From Oscillospiraceae bacterium (lineage in GTDB: Bacteria; Bacillota; Clostridia; Saccharofermentanales; Saccharofermentanaceae), in NCBI GenBank assembly GCA_902782985.1, contig CACZPC010000126.1, forward strand, positions 1 to 6,724: 6,724 bases of DNA, in the 5' to 3' direction. Both the position numbers and the translations under genes were made by a program. Position 1 is the first letter of the stretch; the number at the start of each line of letters is the position of its first letter. The notes beneath the pieces were generated by a model that saw only the letters and a list, made by a program, of their open reading frames with translations, was not told the origin of the DNA and searched no databases. Of the stretch, positions 1 to 6,334 are shown one piece after another.

Positions 1-1
1 A

Positions 2-256
2 TTCAACGGTATCGCTGTTTCCGCTACAACTCTTGCTGAGTCTATCCTCAACAACGAGCACACAGTACGTACAGTATGTACAAAGCTTGACGGTGAGTAT
101 GGTAAGAAGGACATCGCTATGAATGTTCCCTGCGTACTCGGCGGTACAGGTGTTGAGAAGATCCTTGAGCTTCCTCTTAATGCAACTGAGATGGATCTCT
201 TCAACAAGTCTGAGGATAACATCCGCGCTGCTATCGAGAGCGTTAAGGATCTCTGA
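2..256 (+). CDS. ldh: L-lactate dehydrogenase (LDH/MDH family), C-terminal fragment
   Basis: This is the last 84 codons of a gene whose start lies left of the window; the reading frame begins at base 2 and ends in TGA at 254-256. The protein resembles the C-terminal domain of NAD-dependent L-lactate dehydrogenases, cytoplasmic enzymes that interconvert pyruvate and L-lactate. Visible family landmarks are FNGIAVSATTLAESILNNEH at the left edge (the helix after the substrate-specificity residue), the LDGEYGKKDI segment at residues 29-38, NVPCVLGGTGVEKILELPL at 41-59, and a final helix ending in VKDL. The NAD-binding fold and the catalytic histidine are outside the window, so a malate dehydrogenase or another 2-hydroxyacid dehydrogenase of the same family is not excluded. 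A strong hairpin terminator 26 bases past the stop suggests this gene ends its transcript. Confidence 0.78.
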   Translation, partial: FNGIAVSATTLAESILNNEHTVRTVCTKLDGEYGKKDIAMNVPCVLGGTGVEKILELPLNATEMDLFNKSEDNIRAAIESVKDL

Positions 257-281
257 TATCGATTATAAGATCTTTGATCAG

Positions 282-314
282 AAAAGACCTGTCCTTACGG
301 GCAGGTCTTTTATT
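282..314 (+). terminator. Rho-independent terminator after ldh
   Basis: Bases 282-294 pair with 299-311 in a 13-bp stem (one T-G wobble at 292/301) around a 4-base loop. The right arm ends in a run of four T, followed by ATT. The A-run on the left arm mirrors the T-run, so the hairpin could also work in reverse. It separates ldh from the next gene. Confidence 0.9.
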
Positions 315-336
315 ATGTCCACTCTTCTGTTCGTAG

Positions 337-342
337 TATAAT
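337..342 (+). promoter_or_regulatory. Candidate -10 box for the small membrane protein gene
   Basis: A perfect TATAAT lies 32 bases before the ATG at 374 and just after the ldh terminator, which is where a new promoter would be needed. No good -35 hexamer is seen 16-18 bases upstream (TTATGT at 313-318 is poor), so this rests on the -10 match and the position. Confidence 0.45.
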
Positions 343-373
343 GTTTTATGAATAAGGATAGGAGGCTACGATT

Positions 374-799
374 ATGTCTTATAATTCTAATTTCAATCAG
401 CATCCCGGCAAGACCCCGAATGAGGACGATAAGCGCGTAAGTTCAGCAAAGGTCCTGGCGGTTGTCTCTATTCTGGTCTTCATTCCCTTTATCGTTGTCG
501 GGATCAATCTCATAGTCCGTGGCATCAGTGAGGCTTCGAACGGATCTGCGATCGGACAAGCTCATCTTATATTCGGATGCATCTGGCTACTGTCGATCGT
601 AGCAGGTATCTTCAGTGTTATAGGCAGGATCAGATTCTTCATGTCTGAGACTTCGGTACACAAACGCGATCATAATGATCATGAGGATCATGAAGAAGAA
701 AACAGCTATTCATTATTCGGATTCAACAGAAATAATCATCGCGGCTGCAAGGCAGATCACAGCGATGATGATGACAACTCATTAAAGGGATACGAATAA
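374..799 (+). CDS. Small two-helix membrane protein with His/acid-rich tail, function unknown
   Basis: I do not recognise the family of this 141-residue protein. The ATG is well supported by AGGAGG at 360-365 with an 8-base spacer. Residues 1-25 are polar. Two hydrophobic helices follow, at about 27-48 and 63-84, joined by a short loop of about 14 residues (RGISEASNGSAIGQ). Positive residues flank both outer ends (K20, R21, K26; R85, R87), so both termini are predicted to be cytoplasmic. The tail from residue 91 is rich in His, Asp and Glu, with H96, H100, H103 and H106 spaced like a possible metal ligand set, then H122, C125, H129 and four Asp at 131-134. The gene lies alone between two terminators, so context gives no hint of its job. 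Metal binding by the tail is inference from composition only. Confidence 0.8.
   Translation: MSYNSNFNQHPGKTPNEDDKRVSSAKVLAVVSILVFIPFIVVGINLIVRGISEASNGSAIGQAHLIFGCIWLLSIVAGIFSVIGRIRFFMSETSVHKRDHNDHEDHEEENSYSLFGFNRNNHRGCKADHSDDDDNSLKGYE
668..694 (+). repeat. Three tandem 9-bp units encoding (Asp-His-x)3
   Basis: Units GATCATAAT, GATCATGAG and GATCATGAA follow each other directly and in frame, encoding Asp-His-Asn, Asp-His-Glu and Asp-His-Glu at residues 99-107 of the membrane protein. The first six bases are identical in all three units. This looks like expansion by slippage, kept in frame by the multiple-of-three unit. Confidence 0.8.
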
Positions 800-823
800 G
801 ATCCATGTATTTCCCGAAATCAC

Positions 824-854
824 AAGAGGCAGCCTTTAACGGGCTGCCTCTTTT
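824..854 (+). terminator. Hairpin terminator between convergent genes
   Basis: Bases 824-834 (AAGAGGCAGCC) pair perfectly with 842-852 around a 7-base loop. The plus-strand right arm runs into TTTT, a good terminator for the membrane protein gene 24 bases upstream. On the minus strand the hairpin lies just past the carboxypeptidase stop, but there only the weak sequence TTGTGATTT follows, so it may end the gyrA transcript less efficiently. Confidence 0.88.
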
Positions 855-874
855 AATCAGTTTATGACGTAAGA

Positions 875-2425
875 TCAAAGACTTACATTTCCGTTGTATG
901 GTCTGGACTTTCTCTTCTTTTTATTACCGAGTTTTACTGCTCTGACTATAAGTACTACAACAAGTACAAAGATGAGGAATGAAAGACCTACTATCACACC
1001 CGATACAAAAGGATTATCCTTGGCAAATTTTCCGGCCGGAGTCTTAAGAAGCTTAGCCTTGATCTTACCGCCAAGACCCGAAGGCTCGGATTCGGTCTCT
1101 TCTTCTTCAGGCGTCTCTTGTGTCGTCGCCTCAGTCTCTTCGGTGATCCCGCCTTCGCCCGGAACGTCTGTCACTTCTGTCGTCTCATCAGGAACCGTTG
1201 TCTCCTCGGGCTGGAAGTCCGCATATCCCTCGGGCATATAGTCAGCATCGACCGTATCAAAAGGAACGATAAGAGGATCGTACTGAGGAAGTTCCGAATC
1301 AGTGGAATTAGATCTTCTGTAATCACCGGTCGTACCCGGAAGTACGCTTACCGGATCATTATTCCAGCAAGTGAGGTTACCGTATCCTACGACAGATGCG
1401 ACATAGACAGTCTGATTACTGTATTCTTCTGCAGGAATACCGCATACGGAGATAAAGAGTTCATGACCATTCTCATTGACGGAATATGTAGTCATTCCGG
1501 TACCTGCGATCGAAGTCGTTCCCGTCTTGCCGCCTACAAATGCCGTTATATGAGTATCCTCACCCTCTGCAGTAGTAGCGCAGAGCCAGGGATCACTCAG
1601 GATATTATTGGAATTACGTACTATGGACCATGCATCCGTAGGATGTGCATTGGTCGCCGCGAAGATATGAGTAGGTGAACTGATGACCGTGCAGAAGTCC
1701 TCATTTTCGCAGGCCTTGGACATTATCAGAGTAAGATCGCTTGCCGTAGTATAATGCTCATCACTGTGAAGTCCGTGAGCATTCACGAAATGCGTACCCG
1801 TACATCCGATATTGTTCGCACGAAGATTCATGAGCTCGGCGAATGCGGAGAGCTTATAGCTTTCGAGTATCTCCTCACCGGTAACACCCAGCGTGTCGAT
1901 CAGATACTGGGCATTGATACCGTCAGGACCGACATCCGTGCCGTCTGCAGGATAATTTGCAAATATCGCATCGACTACACCTTCTGCCAGGACATTGGCT
2001 GCATCATTACCCGAAGGGAGCATCAATCCGTAGAGAAGCTCCGATACAGTTATCTCTTCGCCTAATGTAACATACATCAAGGTAGAGTCGGCAGTAACAT
2101 TATCAAGTGCATTCTGAGATACCGTAAGATATGCATCGGTATCAAGATAATCCAGTGCAAGCTGAGCCGTCATGATCTTGGTCATCGAAGCGGGATAGAT
2201 CCTGTTATGAGGAGTCATGCTCATGATGATCTGATCTGCAGTCTTATCATATACACAATAGGATGCGCAATTGACTTCATCAAGGGTCGGAAGCGTGAGC
2301 ACCGGTTGTCCCACCGAAGCGGAAACATCGTTTCCCATGGCAGGGGCAATGAAAGCTGCAGCGGTAAAGGTCGCCAGGACCAGAGCCGCCGCCTTCATGA
2401 TAAGGGTGTTGACGTTTATCTTCAT
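875..2425 (-). CDS. Exported, membrane-anchored D-alanyl-D-alanine carboxypeptidase (peptidase S11)
   Basis: This 516-residue protein is a serine D,D-carboxypeptidase of the DacA/DacF (PBP5-like) family, which trims the terminal D-Ala from peptidoglycan stem peptides outside the membrane. An N-terminal signal sequence spans about residues 1-31. The three catalytic motifs are present in order: SMTK at 80-83 (nucleophile S80, base K83), SGN at 138-140 and KTG at 300-302. NAHGL (215-219) and TTASDL (226-231) are also typical. The SGN-KTG distance is 162 residues, against about 103 in E. coli PBP5, because of extra segments near 153-190 and 276-296. After about residue 355 I see no PBP5-type beta domain. 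Instead there is a Thr/Glu/Pro-rich linker (about 402-450), one helix at 474-494 and a Lys/Arg-rich end. Eight cysteines lie in the exported part. The ATG has GGAG at 2436-2433 and overlaps the gyrA stop. Confidence 0.93.
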   Translation of the reverse strand: MKINVNTLIMKAAALVLATFTAAAFIAPAMGNDVSASVGQPVLTLPTLDEVNCASYCVYDKTADQIIMSMTPHNRIYPASMTKIMTAQLALDYLDTDAYLTVSQNALDNVTADSTLMYVTLGEEITVSELLYGLMLPSGNDAANVLAEGVVDAIFANYPADGTDVGPDGINAQYLIDTLGVTGEEILESYKLSAFAELMNLRANNIGCTGTHFVNAHGLHSDEHYTTASDLTLIMSKACENEDFCTVISSPTHIFAATNAHPTDAWSIVRNSNNILSDPWLCATTAEGEDTHITAFVGGKTGTTSIAGTGMTTYSVNENGHELFISVCGIPAEEYSNQTVYVASVVGYGNLTCWNNDPVSVLPGTTGDYRRSNSTDSELPQYDPLIVPFDTVDADYMPEGYADFQPEETTVPDETTEVTDVPGEGGITEETEATTQETPEEEETESEPSGLGGKIKAKLLKTPAGKFAKDNPFVSGVIVGLSFLIFVLVVVLIVRAVKLGNKKKRKSRPYNGNVSL

Positions 2426-2436
2426 TATTCTTCTCC
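2423..2436 (-). promoter_or_regulatory. gyrA/carboxypeptidase translational coupling junction
   Basis: On the minus strand the gyrA stop TAA (2427-2425) shares its last A with the ATG (2425-2423) of the carboxypeptidase gene, forming TAATG. The ribosome binding site GGAGAAG (2436-2430) lies inside the last gyrA codons, seven bases ahead counting from GGAG. This arrangement normally means co-transcription and re-initiation by the same ribosomes. Confidence 0.85.
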
Positions 2437-5058
2437 GTTCTTATCTTCTGCCGTTTCCTCAGCAGGAGCTTCATTTGCAGGGCTCTCACCTGCATCGGGA
2501 GCGGAAGCATTCTCATCATCTTCCGTTATCTCGCCTTCTTCCCTCTCCTCCTCGGGCTCCTCGTGATCGGTAATGGCAAAGTCTACGATAGATGCACCGC
2601 TAGCCTTCATGAGTCTTACACCGGAGGTTGCACGTGACAATACGGGGATCTCGACCGCGGATACTCTGATGATAACACCGCTGTCGGTGATAATAAGAAG
2701 GTCTTCGTCATCCGTAACCTGAGTACATCCGACGAGGTTTCCGGTCTTCTCTGTAACCTTATATGTGATAAGGCCCTTACCGCCTCTGTTCTGCTGCCTG
2801 TAGTCATCAACAGTGGATCTCTTACCGTATCCTCTTTCGGAGATTACGAGAAGCTCACCGTTCTCGGTAACAGGTACCATTCCGACGATAACATCGTCAT
2901 CATCAAGCTTCATTCCGCGAACACCGGATGTATTTCTTCCAGTCTCTCTTACATCATCGGAATTGAATCTTATGGCCTTACCGCTCTTGGATACAAGGAT
3001 GATCTCCTGATTATCTCTTGTAACGGCAACGTCTACTACCTTGTCATTATCTCTGATATTAACGGCAATAAGACCGTTCTTATTGATATTGGCATAACTC
3101 TTGACGGGAGTTCTCTTAACGATACCGCTCTTTGTGGCAACGGTAAGATAAATGCCTTCCTCATCGAAATTATCAAGAGGGATGATGTTCCTTATCCTTT
3201 CGCCTTCAAGAAGCTTAAGGATATTTACGAGAGCCGTACCTCTGGCGCTCCTGGAAGCAGTCTCGGGGATCTGATATCCCTTGATCTTAAATACACGTCC
3301 GGTATTTGTGAAGCACAGAAGGAACTTATGAGTAGTCGTCGTAAGGATCTTCTCTACATAGTCCTCCTCACGCCTGCCCTGAGCAGAGATACCTCTGCCG
3401 CCTCTGTGCTGACTCTTATAAGTATCGATCCTCTGTCTCTTTATATATCCGAAATGAGTAAGAGTAACGACAATATCCTCCTCCTGGATAAGGGACTCGT
3501 CATCAATATCTTCGAAGGAGCCGTTTACGATCTCGGTAATACGAGGTGTAGCGAACTTACGCTTTACTTCAAGGAGCTCTTCCTTGATAACACCGTGGAG
3601 TACATCCTTATCGCTTAAGATCTTGTGATAGAATTCGATCTTCTCCTCAAGTTCCCTGATCTCGGCCTCGAGCTTCTCTCTCTCAAGTCCGGTAAGACGA
3701 CCGAGTCTCATATCGACGATGTGCTTAGCCTGCTTATCGGAGAAGCCGAACTTCTGGCACATTCTCTCCATCGCCTCAGCCTCTGTCCTGGATGATCTGA
3801 TGATGGCGATGATCTCATCGATATGATCCATTGCAAGAAGGAGACCCTCGTCGATATGGCGCTTGCCCTCAGCCTTCTCAAGATCGAACTCGGTCCTTCT
3901 TGTAACGACGTCCTCCTGATGACCGATATAATACTTCAATGCATCGATCAAAGTGATCATCTTGGGCTCGAGCTTACCGTCGGCATCGGGAACAAGTGCG
4001 ATCATATTGGCGCAGCATGCATCCTGAAGAGCACAGTTCTTATAGAGCTGATTGAGCACGACGTCGGGATTGGCATCCTTCTTGACGTCTATAACGATAC
4101 GGACCATCTCGTTACGGTCAGACTCATCTCGAAGGTTCGTAATACCTTCTACCTTCTTGTCCTTTACGAGATCGGCCATACGCTCGATAAGTCTTGCCTT
4201 ATTAACGGCGAAAGGCAGATCGTGGATGATGATCCTCTGCTTGCCGCCGGGGCCGTCCTCGATCTCGGCATGAGCACGTACGACGATACGTCCGCGGCCG
4301 GTCCTGTAGGTCTCTCTGATACCTGCTGTTCCGAGTATCTGACCTCCGGTCGGGAAATCGGGACCCTTAACTACTTCCATGAGCTCCTCGACCGTAACAT
4401 CGGGATTGTCCAGCATCATGATGACGCCGTCTATGGTCTCACCCATGTTGTGAGGCGGGATATTCGTAGCCATACCTACAGCGATACCTACGGAACCGTT
4501 TACCAGAAGATTCGGGAATCTTGCAGGAAGTGTAACAGGCTCCATCTCGTGCTCGTCGAAGTTGGGTCTCATCTCGACCGTATTCTTATTGATATCGCTC
4601 ATCATTTCGAGAGCGACCTTCTCAAGTCTTGCCTCCGTATAACGGTATGCAGCCGGCGGGTCACCGTCAATGGAACCGAAGTTACCGTGACCGTATACAA
4701 GAGGATGTCTCAATGAGAAATCCTGTGCAAGTCTTACGAGAGCATCATAAACGGATGCATCACCGTGAGGGTGAAAACGTCCGAGAACGTCACCGACCGT
4801 CGTAGCACACTTACGATAAGGCTTATCGGGAGTAAATCCCTGTGAAAACATCGAATAGAGTATTCTTCTCTGAACGGGCTTCAAGCCGTCCCTGATATCC
4901 GGGAGAGCACGATCCGTGATAACTGACATCGCATAGTCGATGAAAGACTTTCTCATCTCCTGATCGAGATCTACGGGTACAATGGTATTCTGTTCGGACT
5001 TAAAGACCGAATCCATCTCTTCTTCCTGCTGCTTGCGCAGCTCTTTATCATTTGCCAT
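2425..5058 (-). CDS. gyrA: DNA gyrase subunit A
   Basis: Gyrase A is the cleavage-rejoining subunit of the cytoplasmic A2B2 gyrase, which adds negative supercoils using ATP. The 877-residue protein is full length for the family. The breakage-reunion domain starts near residue 31, with [20 protein letters not shown] at 51-70. The active-site tyrosine is Y140 in YRYTEAR, next to R139. The quinolone region reads [10 protein letters not shown] at 96-105, with Ala at 101 where E. coli has Ser83 and Asp at 105 for Asp87. The coiled-coil arm covers about 385-495. The C-terminal beta-pinwheel carries the GyrA box QHRGGRG at 550-556 and a second box-like QNRGGKG at 756-762. An acidic tail runs from about 831 to 877. 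The start has GGAGG at 5068-5064 with a 5-base spacer. No gyrB lies next to it; a carboxypeptidase gene follows with a 1-base overlap. Confidence 0.98.
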   Translation of the reverse strand: MANDKELRKQQEEEMDSVFKSEQNTIVPVDLDQEMRKSFIDYAMSVITDRALPDIRDGLKPVQRRILYSMFSQGFTPDKPYRKCATTVGDVLGRFHPHGDASVYDALVRLAQDFSLRHPLVYGHGNFGSIDGDPPAAYRYTEARLEKVALEMMSDINKNTVEMRPNFDEHEMEPVTLPARFPNLLVNGSVGIAVGMATNIPPHNMGETIDGVIMMLDNPDVTVEELMEVVKGPDFPTGGQILGTAGIRETYRTGRGRIVVRAHAEIEDGPGGKQRIIIHDLPFAVNKARLIERMADLVKDKKVEGITNLRDESDRNEMVRIVIDVKKDANPDVVLNQLYKNCALQDACCANMIALVPDADGKLEPKMITLIDALKYYIGHQEDVVTRRTEFDLEKAEGKRHIDEGLLLAMDHIDEIIAIIRSSRTEAEAMERMCQKFGFSDKQAKHIVDMRLGRLTGLEREKLEAEIRELEEKIEFYHKILSDKDVLHGVIKEELLEVKRKFATPRITEIVNGSFEDIDDESLIQEEDIVVTLTHFGYIKRQRIDTYKSQHRGGRGISAQGRREEDYVEKILTTTTHKFLLCFTNTGRVFKIKGYQIPETASRSARGTALVNILKLLEGERIRNIIPLDNFDEEGIYLTVATKSGIVKRTPVKSYANINKNGLIAVNIRDNDKVVDVAVTRDNQEIILVSKSGKAIRFNSDDVRETGRNTSGVRGMKLDDDDVIVGMVPVTENGELLVISERGYGKRSTVDDYRQQNRGGKGLITYKVTEKTGNLVGCTQVTDDEDLLIITDSGVIIRVSAVEIPVLSRATSGVRLMKASGASIVDFAITDHEEPEEEREEGEITEDDENASAPDAGESPANEAPAEETAEDKNGEE

Positions 5059-5100
5059 CTTTTCCTCCGTATATACTTCGGTTAAATATCATACTTATCA

Positions 5101-5109
5101 ATTATATCA
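5101..5109 (-). promoter_or_regulatory. Possible second gyrA promoter P2 (extended -10)
   Basis: The minus strand reads TGATATAAT from 5109 to 5101, an extended -10 box (TGnTATAAT). No good -35 is visible at the right distance, which extended -10 promoters can tolerate. It would start near 5094 with a leader of about 36 bases. The surrounding region is very AT-rich, so a chance match is possible. Confidence 0.4.
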
Positions 5110-5141
5110 TATAATAATAATACGCGCGTTATATTATAATA
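5110..5141. repeat. 32-bp imperfect palindrome over the gyrA start site
   Basis: The halves 5110-5125 and 5126-5141 match as inverted copies at 13 of 16 positions. The perfect centre is ACGCGCGT at 5122-5129, the only GC-rich block in an otherwise almost pure A/T stretch. It covers the P1 -10 box and the predicted start point, a place where an operator or topology-sensitive element could act. Confidence 0.6.
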
Positions 5142-5160
5142 AAAGAAGCGATTGCCTCAA
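5133..5160 (-). promoter_or_regulatory. Probable gyrA promoter P1
   Basis: Reading the minus strand, TTGAGG (5160-5155, four of six matches to TTGACA) is followed after 16 bases by a perfect TATAAT (5138-5133). Transcription would start near 5126, giving a leader of about 68 bases. The start point falls inside the ACGCGCGT core of the palindrome at 5110-5141. Confidence 0.65.
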
Positions 5161-5187
5161 CTTTCACTACGTTTCGCATTAAAATAT

Positions 5188-5215
5188 CCGCAACAGGGAA
5201 TAGAATATAATCGTC
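5188..5215 (+). promoter_or_regulatory. ECF-type promoter for the sigma factor gene, with an overlapping TATAAT
   Basis: GCAAC at 5190-5194 (within CCGCAAC from 5188) is followed after 17 bases by CGTC at 5212-5215. An AAC motif and a CGT motif 16-17 bases apart is the usual form of promoters read by ECF sigma factors, which often read their own gene. A perfect TATAAT (5206-5211) abuts the CGTC but has no recognisable -35. Transcription would start near 5222, about 29 bases before the ATG. Confidence 0.65.
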
Positions 5216-5250
5216 TTATATGCAAAGAACCTTAAGAAAGGCCCTCACAC

Positions 5251-5853
5251 ATGGAAAGATTCTTCACGTTGCCCGATACAGAAGAACTCGTTGCGCTCTA
5301 TGCCGACGACGTGCTTCGTGTATGTACTTATTATCTGGGCAAGCGTTGTCAGGCCGAGGATGCCTTTCAGGATGTGTTCGTTAAGGTCTTAAGGAAGCGT
5401 AATACTTTCGCCGGCGACTGCCCGCCTAAGTATTGGCTCATGGCCATAGCAAGAAACGTATGCAAGGATTACCTGAAGTCCTCATGGTCCACAAGGATCG
5501 CTTCTTATGACCAGATGACGGAGAATGAGGGCGAGAATACGGAAGAAAGCAGGAGAACAAATCCGCGCGTAAGACCTTCGGTCGACGGACACGAACAGGA
5601 GGATATCTATTTCGCCGGCATGGAGCCCGTCGGAGACCTCTGGAATGCCATCCAGAAGCTTCCCGCGGTCTATAAGGATGTTATCCTGCTTAAGTACTAC
5701 TGTCAGATGGACAACGCGGCCGTAGCGCGCGTATGCGGTATTACCGAAAGCTCGGTAAGGAGTCGTCTGTTCAGAGTGCGCAAGAAGCTCAAGAGATTTG
5801 AGACAGCTTATTTCGATTACAATGAGGGTGAAGCATATGAAGCAACAATTTGA
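5251..5853 (+). CDS. ECF-type RNA polymerase sigma factor
   Basis: This 200-residue protein is a sigma-70 family, extracytoplasmic-function type sigma factor, which directs RNA polymerase to a small set of promoters. Sigma region 2 spans about residues 12-78, with the core-binding segment AEDAFQDVFVKVLRK (35-49) and the -10-recognising segment YWLMAIARNVCKDYLK (61-76). A polar linker of about 50 residues (79-128) follows. Region 4 spans about 129-182, with the helix-turn-helix MDNAAVARVCGITESSVRSR (153-172) that reads the -35 element, then a basic helix. There is no sigma 1.1 or region 3, as expected for the ECF group. AAAGG at 5237-5241 lies nine bases before the ATG. The next gene overlaps its end and looks like its anti-sigma factor. 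The promoter upstream suggests autoregulation. The signal and regulon cannot be told from sequence. Confidence 0.93.
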   Translation: MERFFTLPDTEELVALYADDVLRVCTYYLGKRCQAEDAFQDVFVKVLRKRNTFAGDCPPKYWLMAIARNVCKDYLKSSWSTRIASYDQMTENEGENTEESRRTNPRVRPSVDGHEQEDIYFAGMEPVGDLWNAIQKLPAVYKDVILLKYYCQMDNAAVARVCGITESSVRSRLFRVRKKLKRFETAYFDYNEGEAYEATI

Positions 5854-6325
5854 CAGCGATATCAGAAATGCCATGCTGCATAATCTTGATAATATCCACG
5901 CATCAGATGAGCTCATTGCGAAGACACTCGAGCGTCTTCACCTGGAAGGTCACGTTTCCGATGTTAAGCCCGTATCCAATACCGTTCTTACTGCCATCGA
6001 TTCGGACTTTGTCGCAGATCATGTCAAGAATACGAATAAGATGAAGGCAGGCAGGATCATCATTGCTCTTACTGCCGCGCTCGTTATTCTTATCAGTTGC
6101 GTGGCTCTTAAATATTTTACCGACGAGCAAAGCATCAAGGAAACGACACCCAATGTCGAAGCGGAGATCGCCCCTTATCAGTGCTGCTTATCCGGCGGTA
6201 CGGATTATTACTCTTTATCAAGAGAAGCCGCATCACAGAAAAGACCCGCATCCGGATACGAAAAGATACCCCGCGGCAATACCACGAGGCATTCGAGTGC
6301 AGCAACCAGAAGACTGATTGGCTGA
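5837..6325 (+). CDS. Probable membrane-bound anti-sigma factor
   Basis: The predicted product is 162 residues. I chose the ATG at 5837 because GAGGG (5824-5828) lies eight bases ahead of it; a TTG at 5798 and an ATG at 5822 are also in frame but lack such a site. Residues 1-70 are polar and helical-looking, including IHASDELIAKTLERL (20-34), a segment I associate with N-terminal domains of clostridial anti-sigma proteins. One transmembrane helix spans about 72-94. The remaining 68 residues would be outside the membrane and are basic, with C116 and C117. No zinc-type HxxxCxxC motif is present. The 17-base overlap with the ECF sigma gene is the main support for function: the N-terminal part would hold the sigma factor at the membrane until a signal releases it. 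The outer domain is short and unrecognised, so truncation is possible. Confidence 0.75.
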   Translation: MKQQFDSDIRNAMLHNLDNIHASDELIAKTLERLHLEGHVSDVKPVSNTVLTAIDSDFVADHVKNTNKMKAGRIIIALTAALVILISCVALKYFTDEQSIKETTPNVEAEIAPYQCCLSGGTDYYSLSREAASQKRPASGYEKIPRGNTTRHSSAATRRLIG

Positions 6326-6334
6326 TAACAATAA

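Noticed and set aside
123..341. 72-codon plus-strand frame at the left end
   Set aside because: It runs out of frame through the dehydrogenase gene and across its terminator hairpin, so it is not a plausible gene.
1118..1678. 186-codon plus-strand frame opposite the carboxypeptidase gene
   Set aside because: A shadow of the S11 peptidase gene, which has all its catalytic motifs; the antisense protein has no recognisable pattern.
3823..4716. 297-codon open frame on the plus strand, antisense to gyrA
   Set aside because: It lies fully inside gyrA on the opposite strand, has no ribosome binding site that I can see, and its protein resembles no family; the open frame follows from gyrA codon use.
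5069..5076. GTATATAC perfect palindrome beside the gyrA ribosome site
   Set aside because: Eight AT-rich bases; such sites are common by chance and nothing else supports a function.
5230..5241. Small CCTT/AAGG hairpin over the sigma gene ribosome site
   Set aside because: Only four base pairs with a four-base loop, too weak to argue for translational control.
5798..5836. Earlier TTG (5798) or ATG (5822) start for the anti-sigma gene
   Set aside because: Neither has a ribosome binding site, while the ATG at 5837 has GAGGG at ideal spacing.
5482..5916. 144-codon minus-strand frame across the sigma/anti-sigma overlap
   Set aside because: Antisense to two well-supported genes, with no promoter or ribosome site seen.
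6190..6205. ATCCG/CGGAT inverted repeat inside the anti-sigma gene
   Set aside because: A five-base stem with no T-run; not a convincing terminator for rsmG or anything else.
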